A stretch of 64,000 bases of DNA from Mucilaginibacter sp. SMC90 (GCF_022811725.1 NZ_CP094527.1:5704001-5768000); one strand, 5' to 3'; counted from the first letter of the stretch, positions 44,642 to 53,959 are shown. Made by a program: numbers and translations. Notes: generated by a model not told the origin, from the sequence alone.

Positions 44642-44779
44642 GCTCGTTCGTTAAATGACTTAATTTCTGTCTTCGTTTTCCATCAGTCCGGATGGTCAAC
44701 AAGACAAATTTGTCATCAAAAGGAGCGTGTTTGAAATTTTTGAGATGAAAGGGCTTAGTTCTGCGAAGAAGGGATCGGC

Positions 44780-45481
44780 CTATCCAAGGTTAGCGTTGTA
44801 TCGGGCAAAAAACTCGTCGACATAGGTCTTTCCGATTGGAAATTGCTGGTCACCGATCAAAATGGTCGTTCTACGAACTGCTTCTATTTTTTTAAACGGG
44901 AGAATATAACTTCGGTGTACGCGAATAAATTGATCGCTGTTCAGCTTCTCTATCATTTCCTTCATCGACATCCTGGCCACTACAGTTTTCCGGTCCTTAA
45001 TGTGGATCTTGAGATAATCAGCCAGGCCCTCAATGTAGCGTATATCATCCGCAAGAATTTTTATCAGGCTGAAATCCGCCCGTACATATATTTCCTTATT
45101 TATTCCTTTTTCTTTAGTTCCCATATATTCCGCATAATCCTTTGCCTTATTTACTGCTTGCGTAAAGCGCTTTTGATTGATGGGTTTGAGCAGGTAGTCG
45201 ATCGCGTTGAGCTCGTAACTGGTAACCGCATATTCAGCAAAAGCAGTGGTAAAAACCACCATTGTATGGGGCTGAAGATATTTAACCAGTCTGATCCCCG
45301 TCATCGCCGGCATGTGAATATCACAGAAGACCAGGTCAACCGGGAACTTTCCAAGATATTTAAGCGCCTCGTTTGGCTGGGTTAATGTTTTCAGTAAATG
45401 AACGTCTTCATTATTTTTACATAAAGACTCCAGCACTGTAAGTGCTAATGGTTCATCATCGATGGCAATTGCGCTAATCAT
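44780..45481 (-). CDS. LytTR-family response regulator
   Basis: 233 residues. Receiver domain with DDE at 8-10, phosphoacceptor Asp54 (VFCDIHMP) and Lys in LLKPINQ. LytTR domain about 130-230 (IYVRADFSLIKILADDIRYIEGLADYLKIH ... FIRVHRSYI). It shares 4 nt with the upstream LytS gene (ATGA overlap), so it is cognate. The TonB receptor gene lies directly downstream and is a likely target. Confidence 0.95.
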   Translation of the reverse strand: MISAIAIDDEPLALTVLESLCKNNEDVHLLKTLTQPNEALKYLGKFPVDLVFCDIHMPAMTGIRLVKYLQPHTMVVFTTAFAEYAVTSYELNAIDYLLKPINQKRFTQAVNKAKDYAEYMGTKEKGINKEIYVRADFSLIKILADDIRYIEGLADYLKIHIKDRKTVVARMSMKEMIEKLNSDQFIRVHRSYILPFKKIEAVRRTTILIGDQQFPIGKTYVDEFFARYNANLG

Positions 45482-46503
45482 TTTAAATTAAGATGAAGTG
45501 ATACAGAGAAGGTTTTAGGGCCATCATTAATGACCAGCAGATGCCTGGAGGGATAAATGAGTTGTAACCGATGCCTGGTATTTTCAATGCCCAACCCACT
45601 TTTTTCAGATGTGTCACTTTGGATACTCACCCGGTTATTCAAAACATTTAACAGAAGTTCGGACTGATTTATGGTAATTGATATCCGGATTGCACTTTTT
45701 TGCTCTGAATTCACTCCATGTTTGAAGGCGTTTTCGATAAAGGGTATGAGCAGCATAGGTGCGATTTGCAAATCCGGGATATCCTCAATAATTGAAAATT
45801 CAAGTTTAACACTTCTGTCCAGCCGGATCTTTTGCAGTTCAACGTAGTTATTAATATAGTTCATCTCATCGTCAAGGAGCACAAAGTCCTGTTGGGTATC
45901 TTTCATGGTATACCGCATCATTTCAGATAGTTTATCAACCATATCAGCAGCTTTCGGTGAACTTTCTATTGCTGTGGCATAAATGTTATTCAGGGTATTG
46001 AACAGAAAATGGGGATTGATCTGCGATTTTAGCGAAGCGAGCTGAGCAGACAACTTTTCACTTTCGGTTTGTCTTAAACGCTTATAAACCATCCACAAAA
46101 CGGATGTGATATTTGCCAGGAACCATAATGAAATAGCATTGATAATAATTACGGGAATCAACTTTTCTGTCAGTGGATTGATGGCTATCAAACTTCGTGA
46201 ATTAACGTTAGGGAAGAAAAACAGTCCGCCCGATACTATAAATACGATAGCGATTGCAAGTAACATACATCCAATATACAGGAAGTATTTTTTGGTCAGT
46301 AGCAGTCTGGGGATCAGATATAAATAATTGATGTAAAATGTTGCCAATAACACAAAGCTAAGTGCCAGGCACACCAGGAGATATTGCAGATCTGTATCTG
46401 GATCAATTGCCCTGAACACCTGGTCGGTCGAGACATATGGGATCACCAGCAACAAAAACCAAATCAATGCATGGGTGATGAGGGCAAACCTGGAAACTTT
46501 CAT
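45478..46503 (-). CDS. LytS-family sensor histidine kinase
   Basis: 341 residues. Four membrane helices in residues 8-140, then QINPHFLFNTLNNIY with phosphoacceptor His165, an N-box PFIENAFKHG and GLGIENTRHRL. It overlaps the LytTR gene by 4 nt. The membrane part has short loops, so the signal is probably sensed in or near the membrane. Confidence 0.94.
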   Translation of the reverse strand: MKVSRFALITHALIWFLLLVIPYVSTDQVFRAIDPDTDLQYLLVCLALSFVLLATFYINYLYLIPRLLLTKKYFLYIGCMLLAIAIVFIVSGGLFFFPNVNSRSLIAINPLTEKLIPVIIINAISLWFLANITSVLWMVYKRLRQTESEKLSAQLASLKSQINPHFLFNTLNNIYATAIESSPKAADMVDKLSEMMRYTMKDTQQDFVLLDDEMNYINNYVELQKIRLDRSVKLEFSIIEDIPDLQIAPMLLIPFIENAFKHGVNSEQKSAIRISITINQSELLLNVLNNRVSIQSDTSEKSGLGIENTRHRLQLIYPSRHLLVINDGPKTFSVSLHLNLK

Positions 46504-46682
46504 TATATAATCTTTTAAGCCGCAAATGAATTGTACATTTTAACAATATTCAAAAAAATGCGAAAAAGGGATATAATTTGTCGATTTAGGTGAATATATA
46601 AAATCCCGTTTCAAAATACCCTATCAGTAGTTGATCTGCGGTTACCAAACTTATTACCGGGCACAATCAGTATTTGAAGATT

Positions 46683-47178
46683 TTACAATTGGTTATACAT
46701 TAAATATCCATCTAAATACGAGATCAATTCCGCCTCCGAATCTGAGGGAGCGATCATGCCGGTATACCCATCAGGCCTGATGATGTATATATACTGCTCA
46801 TTTCCAAAATAAGCAGCATAGATGCTGTCTAATAAAACAGATTTAACTGCGCCGTTAAACCGGGAATTTAGCTTATTGGCCAATCCCTCGTTTTTCACAA
46901 ACATCACTACAGAAAAATGAACGCCCCTGTAAAAATCCGATAACCATGTTCCGTCTGATAATAAAGCGTCAGGAGCACGATCTCCGGCCTGAAGAACGGA
47001 ACTGCCTTTAGTGATATCCAGGCTTAAGGAACTCGAACGATAGTTAAGGTCTAACTGGGTGGTATCTTTAGAACCCATCTTTTGCAGCCTTCCACTACCG
47101 CCGGCTTTAACAGAATCTGCCGTTACTTTCTGGCGCTGAGAACTTATTTTTAAGGTCCATGTGGAGAATTCGCTGATA
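46683..47178 (-). pseudogene. 3' stump of an FAD-dependent aromatic monooxygenase
   Basis: The remaining 165 codons include LDLNYRSSSLSLD and AGDRAPDALLSDGTWLSDFYRG, the C-terminal thioredoxin-like domain of PheA/PgaE-type FAD monooxygenases. The N-terminal FAD-binding part (about 370 residues) is absent. The frame now opens inside the left inverted repeat of the IS21 element. The missing 5' part is not on the other side of the element, so it was deleted and not simply interrupted. Confidence 0.8.
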
Positions 47179-47258
47179 TTGACCACCTGATTTCGGCGCA
47201 AACTGACCACCGATTCCGCGGGAAAGTGACCACCTGATTTCGGAGGAAACTGACCACC
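47179..47258. repeat. IS21 left end with four TGACCACC repeats
   Basis: TGACCACC occurs at 47180, 47204, 47227 and 47251, spaced 23-24 bp. These are the multiple transposase-binding repeats typical of IS21 ends. The right end carries two copies (49710-49717, and 49735-49741 in altered form). Confidence 0.85.
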
Positions 47259-47318
47259 CCGAACGAGCCGCTTATGCTGTAGAAGCAGGCCTATTTTTGA
47301 GGTTTAACAACTTCACTA

Positions 47319-48869
47319 ATGGCCAACACTACGATAAGCATGAGTAAGATAAGACAGATCCTAAGGATGTACAGCCAGGGCCGCAGCAAGCTATCGATAG
47401 CGGCCCAGACCGGCGTGTCACGCAATACCGCAAAGAAGTACCTTATTGCGTTCGATGCCAGCGGCTTTACGTTCGAAGAGATCAATACCCTTAATGATAA
47501 AGAGCTGGAGGACTTCTTTGGCAAAAGCAGTGAACGCCCTCCGGACAAGCGGATGGTAGCCCTGCAACGATGTTTCCCGCAAATAGATAAAGAGCTAAAG
47601 CGGGTCGGTATGAACCGCCGCATCCTGTGGGAAGCTTATATCAAAGAGTTCCCTGACGGGTTCAAATACACCCAATTCTGCTTTTATTACAACCAGTGGA
47701 AAGCCCGCGTGAACCCCACAATGCACCTGGATCATAAAGCCGGTGATAAGCTGTATGTGGACTTTGCCGGTGAAAAGCTAAGCATAACGGACAAGGATAC
47801 CGGTGAGGTCATTGAGGCCGAGGTGTTCGTTGCTATCCTTGGCGCCAGTCAATTGACCTATGTTGAAGCTGTGCTGAGCCAGCAGAAAGAAGACTTTATA
47901 GCAGCCTGCGAGAATGCCCTGCACTTTTATGGCGGCGTACCTGCCGCCATCGTTCCCGACAACCTGAAGGCTGCCGTTACCAAAAGCAACCGCTATGAGC
48001 CAACACTGAACGAGACCTTTGCCGACTTTGCCGACCATTACGGAACGACCATCTTACCAGCGAGGGCGTACCGCCCTCGCGACAAAGCACTGGTAGAAGG
48101 AGCTGTTAAGATCGTTTACAGCCGTATCTACGCACCTATTCGCAAAGAGGCCTATCATACCCTTGCAGAACTGAACACAGCGGTCAAGGTCGCTTTAGAA
48201 GCACATAACAGCCAGCCGCTGAAAGGCCGCAATTACAGCAGAAAGCTCCAGTTCGAGGAGATAGAACGCCAGGCTCTCTCGCCATTACCGGCATTACGTT
48301 ATGAGTTCAAACGGCAGCACCAGGCCACCGTAATGAAGAACGGGCATGTTTGTCTTGGTATCGACAAACACTACTACAGCGTACCGTACCGCTTCATCGG
48401 CAGGAAGGTCAAACTGCTGTATTCCCGCACCAACGTAGAGGTCTATTACCACTACGAACGCATTGCCATGCACAGGCGTATCAAAAGCCCTTACAGCTAT
48501 ACTACGGATAAAGACCACCTGGCTTCGACACACCGCTTTATGACCGAATGGACACCCGATAAGTTCCTGGAATGGGCGGCATCCATTCATGAGGATGTGA
48601 GGCTTTACATCCTGAAGATACTGGACCGGAAGCAACACCCGGAACAAGCTTACCGCTCCTGTATCGGTATCCTCAGCCTGGCGCGTAAGGCAGGTAACGA
48701 AAGGCTGGCCAGTGCCTGCAGGCGTGCACTCGGTTATGGCGTTTATAACTACAAGACTATACAGCAGATACTGGAGAACAAGATGGACAGCTACGAGGAT
48801 AGCTTATTTGCTGACGAACTGCCTATGCCCAGCCATGACAATATCCGTGGAGAGAACTACTATAAATAA
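47319..48869 (+). CDS. istA: IS21 transposase IstA
   Basis: 516 residues. An N-terminal helix-turn-helix (ILRMYSQGRSKLSIAAQTGVSRNTAKKYL) and an rve/DDE domain with catalytic Asp in LYVDFAG, Asp in IVPDNLK and Glu in KALVEGAVK. A C-terminal beta-barrel follows (GIDKHYYSVPYRFIGRKVKL). Full length for the family. istB follows after 20 nt. Confidence 0.97.
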   Translation: MANTTISMSKIRQILRMYSQGRSKLSIAAQTGVSRNTAKKYLIAFDASGFTFEEINTLNDKELEDFFGKSSERPPDKRMVALQRCFPQIDKELKRVGMNRRILWEAYIKEFPDGFKYTQFCFYYNQWKARVNPTMHLDHKAGDKLYVDFAGEKLSITDKDTGEVIEAEVFVAILGASQLTYVEAVLSQQKEDFIAACENALHFYGGVPAAIVPDNLKAAVTKSNRYEPTLNETFADFADHYGTTILPARAYRPRDKALVEGAVKIVYSRIYAPIRKEAYHTLAELNTAVKVALEAHNSQPLKGRNYSRKLQFEEIERQALSPLPALRYEFKRQHQATVMKNGHVCLGIDKHYYSVPYRFIGRKVKLLYSRTNVEVYYHYERIAMHRRIKSPYSYTTDKDHLASTHRFMTEWTPDKFLEWAASIHEDVRLYILKILDRKQHPEQAYRSCIGILSLARKAGNERLASACRRALGYGVYNYKTIQQILENKMDSYEDSLFADELPMPSHDNIRGENYYK

Positions 48870-48889
48870 CCATTAATAAATAGATCGAT

Positions 48890-49651
48890 ATGAACACGAA
48901 CACCTTGGACAAACTTCGCAAGCTGAAGTTCTTTGGCATGTACCATGCCTTTAAAAGCTGCCTGGAAACGGGCCAGACCGCTGAATACACTACTGATGAA
49001 CTGCTGGCTCACCTGGTAGAGGCCGAATGGGACGACCGGCAGAACAGGCGCATAGAGCGTACCATCATGTACGCCAAGTTCCGCTATAAAGCATCGGTAG
49101 AGAACATTCATTATCATGCAGATCGCAGCATCGACCGCAACCAGGTGATGCGTTTGGCAGACTGTCACTTTATTGACCGTAATGAGAACCTGCTGATCAC
49201 AGGCAGCACCGGTATCGGCAAAAGCTACATTGCTTCTGCTATCGGACACCAGGCCTGCATACTGGGTTACCGCGTGTTCTATGCCAGTACACCCAAGCTC
49301 TTCGCTAAGCTGAAGATGGCCAAGGCAGATGGTTCCTACATGAAGGATGTCGCCAAACTGGAACGCCAGCAACTACTGATCCTGGATGACTTCGGTATAC
49401 AGCCTTTTGATGCGCAGAGCAGGGCTGCACTGATGGAGATCATTGAGGACAGGCACGGTAAGACATCGCTGATCATCACCTCTCAGCTGCCGGTCAGTAA
49501 ATGGTATGAGGTCATTGGTGAAAAGACGATCGCTGATGCTATCCTTGACCGTATCGTGCATGATGCGCACCGGATGGAACTGAAAGGAGAGTCGATGAGA
49601 AAAAGAAGGCCGGCAGAGCCCGAAAAAAGCTATCTGCAAAACACACTTTAA
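48890..49651 (+). CDS. istB: IS21 helper ATPase IstB
   Basis: 253 residues, AAA+ of DnaC type: an N-terminal domain binding IstA, Walker A GSTGIGKSY, Walker B LLILDDFG, sensor-1 SLIITSQLP and arginine region ILDRIVHDAHRMEL. It assembles on DNA and activates IstA strand transfer. Intact. Confidence 0.97.
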   Translation: MNTNTLDKLRKLKFFGMYHAFKSCLETGQTAEYTTDELLAHLVEAEWDDRQNRRIERTIMYAKFRYKASVENIHYHADRSIDRNQVMRLADCHFIDRNENLLITGSTGIGKSYIASAIGHQACILGYRVFYASTPKLFAKLKMAKADGSYMKDVAKLERQQLLILDDFGIQPFDAQSRAALMEIIEDRHGKTSLIITSQLPVSKWYEVIGEKTIADAILDRIVHDAHRMELKGESMRKRRPAEPEKSYLQNTL

Positions 49652-49738
49652 ATAACTACTTTTGACAACGCTTCTACAGCGTTCGCTGCGCTCGTTCGCC
49701 AGCACTTTAGGTGGTCAATTTGCCACGGAATCACCTGG

Positions 49739-51022
49739 TCAACTTCTCCGTATTATACAATAATGAAGGCTTTCCTGCAATAAGGGATGATTTTTAGGAG
49801 CCATTAACTTGAACTTGCTTAGCGCCGTGCAAACGGCGTAAATAAATACACCGGCAAAACCCGCAAAAGTACAAACCTCGATGATACCTATTTGGTTATA
49901 CCAGCCATGAACCTGTGTTCCGACGGTATCCGGAGCCACCATCTGCCATATGTCCAGCCAGTGGCCTGCTATTAAAATCAGGCAGGTCACTTTCATCATT
50001 TTCCATTTCCGTTTTGAATCGCGGGACATGAAAAAAAACAACGGAACGCAAAAATTGATGATCATGTTTACCCAGAACCAGCTTTTATACTCCGGCTCCC
50101 ATCTTTTATGAAAATAGATCGCTTCCTCAGGAATGTTAGCATAATACTGGAGTAAGAACTGCTCGAACCACAGGTAACACCAGAATATCGATAAGCCAAA
50201 AATGAGCACACCCAAAGTATGCAGATGCTCGGTGCTGAACCAATCCATGTAACCGGCCTCCTTGAGGTACATCGCAACTAATGTTACCGCGACAAATCCG
50301 CTAACCAACAATCCCGCAAGGTTATACCAGGCAAACAGTGTAGAGAACCATTCCGGCTCCAGCGACATGATTACATCGAATATAAAAAGCGGAACAGTGA
50401 ACATGAACACAACCAGGAAAAAAGCCGAAGTAGACAGGCTCTTTTTATAGTTTTTCATTCCGCCTATTTCGTCCTCGTTCACAGATTTCTTTCTGAGCCT
50501 GCTGCCGATAAAGCTGTATACCGTTAAATAGATGGCAAGCCTGATCAGGAAAAACGGTACGTTCATATACACCGATTTTCCGGCAATAACTTTATTATAA
50601 TTTGGATTTCCCGGTATGGTAACGCCTTCAAGGTTCCATCCTTTATACAGATAGGAAAGCGTGGTTTGTGCGCCGTCGTCGTTCTGTCCTGCATGTGTAA
50701 AATACAAACCCGAGCAAACCACCAGGAACAAAATGAGGCCGGCAACGGGCAGCGCTCTTCCCAGCGCCTGCGTGATACGCAGAATGGCAGTTGCCCAGGC
50801 CGCCTGAGAAACATAAGCAATAGCCGTTATGCAAACACCGCACAGGCAAAGACATACCAGGTAATAAGCATTTAACAACAGGTTGGAAAACGTGCGTTCC
50901 GCGTGCCCGGACAAAAAACCGTATAAAACCCCGAGAATACCGACGCCGATCAGCGCGATACTCCAGTTCCTGGCTTTACCTTTAAATTCAAATTGATTAC
51001 TGAAAGAGTCTGATTTTATCAT
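49739..51022 (-). CDS. actF: ActF-like subunit of quinol:cytochrome c oxidoreductase, C-terminus altered by IS21
   Basis: 427 residues, about ten membrane helices, NrfD-like. The pattern W-x-P-E (RWEPEYKSWFWVNM) and FFLVVFMFTVPLFIFDVIMSLEPEWFSTLF are typical of alternative complex III ActF. The last residues (CIIRRS) and the TGA stop arise at the IS21 right end: the stop is the TGA of the inverted repeat TTGACC. Few native residues are probably lost. It lies 27 nt behind the ActD-like gene. The usual partners ActA, ActB, ActC and ActE are absent here. Confidence 0.88.
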   Translation of the reverse strand: MIKSDSFSNQFEFKGKARNWSIALIGVGILGVLYGFLSGHAERTFSNLLLNAYYLVCLCLCGVCITAIAYVSQAAWATAILRITQALGRALPVAGLILFLVVCSGLYFTHAGQNDDGAQTTLSYLYKGWNLEGVTIPGNPNYNKVIAGKSVYMNVPFFLIRLAIYLTVYSFIGSRLRKKSVNEDEIGGMKNYKKSLSTSAFFLVVFMFTVPLFIFDVIMSLEPEWFSTLFAWYNLAGLLVSGFVAVTLVAMYLKEAGYMDWFSTEHLHTLGVLIFGLSIFWCYLWFEQFLLQYYANIPEEAIYFHKRWEPEYKSWFWVNMIINFCVPLFFFMSRDSKRKWKMMKVTCLILIAGHWLDIWQMVAPDTVGTQVHGWYNQIGIIEVCTFAGFAGVFIYAVCTALSKFKLMAPKNHPLLQESLHYCIIRRS

Positions 51023-51049
51023 GAATATTGATGAATTATAGTTTAATAT

Positions 51050-51610
51050 TTAACGCGATAACATTCTTTTCACGGCCCTGGCAATTTCCACAGACCCGCT
51101 GTACTGCAAAAAACTGGCGACACCTTCATCCATTACGATATAACTGGTTTTCAATACAATAGCAAAGCGATAGTCGATTACCGGCAGCCTGATGATCCTC
51201 GGCGGTTTTGTTGTCATCAGCCAGGAGGCGCAGATAAATGCACCCAGCATAAATAAAGATGTTAAAACCGTAACAATTATCTCATTGCCCAATAATGGCA
51301 AATGCCAGTTATGGGTTAGTGTATATAGCACCAGGGGAGCAAGCACCGCACCGCCGAAGCATCCATATTTCAAAGCGATATAACCTCTTTTAAGTTCTTT
51401 TAACCGCAATTTGTATTTCAACCCTTCGATATGGACCGGAGTATACACCTCGTGAATGGGAATATGAAATGACTGCAGCGCCTCTATTCCGAATAACAGA
51501 TCTTCCGCATGGCTGAAATGGCACAGCAAAAATCCTCCCGCTGCCTTTGAAATAAGGTGTGACGATTGATTCCCTGTTCTGGTTTCTTCTGTTTTATAGT
51601 GTACCGCCAT
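51050..51610 (-). CDS. actD: ActD-like (DUF3341) subunit
   Basis: 186 residues. The N-terminal part GGFLLCHFSHAEDLLFGIEALQ and IPIHEVYTPVHIEGL, then two membrane helices (about 92-110 and 122-142), match DUF3341, the ActD subunit of alternative complex III. In full clusters the order is ActABCDEF; here ActF follows directly, so the mono-haem cytochrome ActE is missing. An FNR-type box stands 129 bp upstream. Confidence 0.9.
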   Translation of the reverse strand: MAVHYKTEETRTGNQSSHLISKAAGGFLLCHFSHAEDLLFGIEALQSFHIPIHEVYTPVHIEGLKYKLRLKELKRGYIALKYGCFGGAVLAPLVLYTLTHNWHLPLLGNEIIVTVLTSLFMLGAFICASWLMTTKPPRIIRLPVIDYRFAIVLKTSYIVMDEGVASFLQYSGSVEIARAVKRMLSR

Positions 51611-51738
51611 TTTTATTTATCTGGTTTGTCTTTTTTTAAATCCTATCGGAATAATCAGTATTTATTCCCCAAGTCCGGCGTTGCAGAGGTCCTACACTCC
51701 CTCCCGCCCGAAAATCCGATATAATATTTCTTAAAAAA

Positions 51739-51752
51739 TTGATGTAGATCAA
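51739..51752. promoter_or_regulatory. FNR/Crp-type box upstream of actD
   Basis: TTGAT-GTAG-ATCAA is a perfect match to the FNR consensus TTGAT-N4-ATCAA. It lies 129 bp before the ActD-like start. It points to control by low oxygen or nitric oxide through an FNR/DNR-type regulator. Confidence 0.7.
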
Positions 51753-51856
51753 AAAGAAACATTGACATCAGTCACCAATCGATCAAGTATAAGGATGAGT
51801 TTAGTCCCGGCCAGGCGTCGACACGCCGCGTTTGATTTACCATTCTGTTTTTCACA

Positions 51857-52069
51857 TTAATGAGCTACTTGCTTTTCCGGGTTCTCCTTACCGTTGTCCT
51901 TCCACAGGTACAGGAGGATAAATATGGAAATGATCGGCAGGAACGTCGAAATCCCAAACCATTTCCAGAAACTCAATCCAATCTGCTTAGCCAGAATAGC
52001 GGCTGCAAACTGAAAGCAGTTAATTATACTGCCTGCAGCTATAATTAGTAATCCCCATAACATCCACAT
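51857..52069 (-). CDS. Small two-helix membrane protein
   Basis: 70 residues, two membrane helices (about 3-25 and 38-56) and a charged C-terminus (WKDNGKENPEKQ). Not recognised. It is placed between the TetR gene and actD on the same strand, with an FNR-type box 95 bp before it. Small membrane proteins of this kind often accompany respiratory complexes, but no function can be assigned. Confidence 0.7.
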   Translation of the reverse strand: MWMLWGLLIIAAGSIINCFQFAAAILAKQIGLSFWKWFGISTFLPIISIFILLYLWKDNGKENPEKQVAH

Positions 52070-52163
52070 TGTTATAAATCTTAATGTTTAAAAAAATCTG
52101 TTTTTTTCATAAAAAAGCGCGCATCTTTCTTCCTAAAGTTCCTCTTTGCCTAAGCCTAAAAAG

Positions 52164-52177
52164 TTGATATACATCAA
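52164..52177. promoter_or_regulatory. FNR/Crp-type box upstream of the small membrane gene
   Basis: TTGAT-ATAC-ATCAA, again a perfect TTGAT-N4-ATCAA site, 95 bp before the ATG of the small membrane protein. Two such boxes in 440 bp make chance unlikely. Confidence 0.7.
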
Positions 52178-52288
52178 AAAGCTACATTGATGTAATTTCA
52201 TTAATGGTTAAGAATGCTGCCTTAGATTGCTCGTCCGGCAGCACTTTCAAACGCAATCAATCAATAGTCAACCGTTTTATATATTTGC

Positions 52289-52306
52289 TTTAAGCAATTG
52301 CTTAAA
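52289..52306. promoter_or_regulatory. Perfect 18-bp palindrome, likely TetR operator 2
   Basis: TTTAAGCAATTGCTTAAA is fully palindromic and contains TTAAGC-N4-GCTTAA, the same motif as upstream of the TetR gene. It lies between the TetR 3' end and the FNR box, in the region controlling the downstream membrane and Act genes. Confidence 0.7.
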
Positions 52307-52322
52307 TTTATGCCAAAAAAAT

Positions 52323-52922
52323 TTAGATGCCCAGCATCCGCTTAATTAACACGGGCAACAACTGCCTTCTTTCGTTCAGCAATTCTGAAAATGCTTTGTC
52401 ATCCATATCGGTAGACCGCTGAAACATTGAGCGGCTCATGTGCGGAAAAAGGATCATTCCCATTACCGTCATGATTAGCTGAACAGGGTTAAGATCGGGC
52501 ATTACCTCCTGCATTTGTTTTGCAATAACGGCTTTCGTCATCCCATGCTGCGTTTTAAAAAGCTCCCCAAGCTTTTCAGGCCGGTTATGGATTTCGCTCA
52601 TAACAAAAAGCGTCAGCCCCGGTTGCTCCAGCAATACTGACGTATAATAATCAACAAGCTGTTCGATCTTTTGGCCCAGTGACGTGTCCGGATCGTTGAC
52701 AATGGGAAATATTTTACCGAAAAGCGTTGCAACCTGTTCTGCCATAACAACTTCAAAAAGCTTTTCCTTAGTCCGGTAATAATAATTTACCAGTGCATTA
52801 TTGATATCTGCCTCATCAGCGATCTCGCGGGTTGTCGACGCTGCAAAACCTTTACGCAAAAAAACTTTTTCAGCTGCCTTTTTGATCTTTTCTTCTGTCG
52901 ATATTTCTGCTATTTTCTCCAT
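52323..52922 (-). CDS. TetR-family transcriptional regulator
   Basis: About 199 residues from MEKIAEIST. An N-terminal helix-turn-helix (IKKAAEKVFLRKGFAASTTREIADEADINNALVNYYYRTKEKLFEVV) and a ligand domain (TetR_C type: LFVMSEIHNRPEKL). An upstream ATG at 52934 falls inside the -7 box TACCTTTG, so the start at 52922 is preferred. A TTAAGC-N4-GCTTAA operator overlaps its -33 region and a second copy follows its 3' end. It therefore probably represses itself and the membrane/Act genes downstream. Confidence 0.93.
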   Translation of the reverse strand: MEKIAEISTEEKIKKAAEKVFLRKGFAASTTREIADEADINNALVNYYYRTKEKLFEVVMAEQVATLFGKIFPIVNDPDTSLGQKIEQLVDYYTSVLLEQPGLTLFVMSEIHNRPEKLGELFKTQHGMTKAVIAKQMQEVMPDLNPVQLIMTVMGMILFPHMSRSMFQRSTDMDDKAFSELLNERRQLLPVLIKRMLGI

Positions 52923-52931
52923 CAAACAGTG

Positions 52932-52970
52932 CAAAGGTAAAGCGAATAAATTTATTAAGCAAGCGCTTAA
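52932..52970 (-). promoter_or_regulatory. TetR promoter with operator 1
   Basis: On the minus strand TACCTTTG (52932-52939) is a perfect -7 box TAnnTTTG, 9 nt before the ATG. The operator TTAAGC-AAGC-GCTTAA (52955-52970) covers the -33 region. The leader is only a few nucleotides long. Confidence 0.7.
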
Positions 52971-53419
52971 ACCATTTATTCAATATTTAATTTCACCATG
53001 CCGTCACAGCTTTTAAAATCTTTCAAACCCCGGTTTAAAAGAGGTTACTTTGCTATTTCTGGGATCCTGTTTTCAATGTACATCCGCTCCCGCTATCAAC
53101 TTAGCGCGTTTGGTAAAAGAACAGGTGAGCTACCTTAGCCGGCTTTGAGAAGACAACTTACCGTTAACCATAGTTATCTGTCCCACCCGCTTACATTTAT
53201 CTAACACATATTTATTAACCTTGTGACCGTAAGCAAATATGGCAGGGTAGTTTTAAAAAAAGCTCCTTAGTTGTTTTTGCTTTACTATTAACCAAATGCT
53301 TGGCTACAATTTGCTAATCAACATTAAAAATGTACATACTGTAATCAGGGAGTGTTGCGACAGCGATCTCTTGCTGTATCTAAGGATACCTTTTTACTTT
53401 CGTCGCCTGCCAGGTACAA
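52971..53419. other. Intergenic stretch without recognised features
   Basis: About 450 bp between the TetR promoter and the 3' end of the lipoprotein gene. A short plus-strand open frame overlapping that gene is antisense. Nothing else was seen. Confidence 0.4.
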
Positions 53420-53959
53420 TTATTCAATATCCGGTTTAGGTGGTAGAAATCTTATATTGGTATCTATCTTGGGGGTTATCTTAAAGTTAGTTACACTGGT
53501 AAATGTTATAATTGTGTCTTTCAATTCATACCATCCCTTTTGCTTTAATGAAATAAAGGCATAATGTTTAAGTTTATTCAATAATTCAGGGGGCTTATCT
53601 CCATAAACATAATAATTCGAAACTCCTCCCTTGTTATCATAAACAAGGGCATTGAAAGAGGAGCCATCCTGCAGATGAGCATCTTCATATTTGGCATTAA
53701 TTTTCGCAACAATCAAACTATCTACAAGGCCTTTTAAGTCGGCAATATTCAGATGATTATTAACATAAATACGATCTGTTTTCAGCGTACTTTTCTTTAA
53801 ATAGGCTTTACCATCATTGTAAATTTTAATAGAATATGAATGAGACCAGCCGTTATCAAACGTATAATCTATAATGACCATTGCCGGCTTCCTGTCACTA
53901 TTACAGCAGCAGAAAAATATCATTAATAAGAATATTGTAAGCTTATTGTGATTTGCCAT
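53420..53959 (-). CDS. Hypothetical lipoprotein
   Basis: About 179 residues from MANHNKLTIF. The lipoprotein signal LLMIFFCCC has three cysteines in a row. The body is a mixed alpha/beta domain (VIIDYTFDNGWSHSYSIKIYNDGKAYLKKST) also seen in hypothetical DUF6438-like proteins; that link is uncertain. No partner gene is adjacent. Confidence 0.7.
   Translation of the reverse strand: MANHNKLTIFLLMIFFCCCNSDRKPAMVIIDYTFDNGWSHSYSIKIYNDGKAYLKKSTLKTDRIYVNNHLNIADLKGLVDSLIVAKINAKYEDAHLQDGSSFNALVYDNKGGVSNYYVYGDKPPELLNKLKHYAFISLKQKGWYELKDTIITFTSVTNFKITPKIDTNIRFLPPKPDIE

Larger units (their letters stand above)
47179..49742 (+). mobile_element. IS21-family insertion sequence
   Basis: About 2564 bp with ends TTGACCACCTGATTTCGG (left) and, on the other strand, TTGACCAGGTGATTCCG (right), imperfect inverted repeats. 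istA and istB are both intact, so the element may be active. No target-site duplication is visible: the left flank reads CGCTGATA and the right flank CTTCTCCG. This fits a rearrangement after insertion. Confidence 0.92.
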
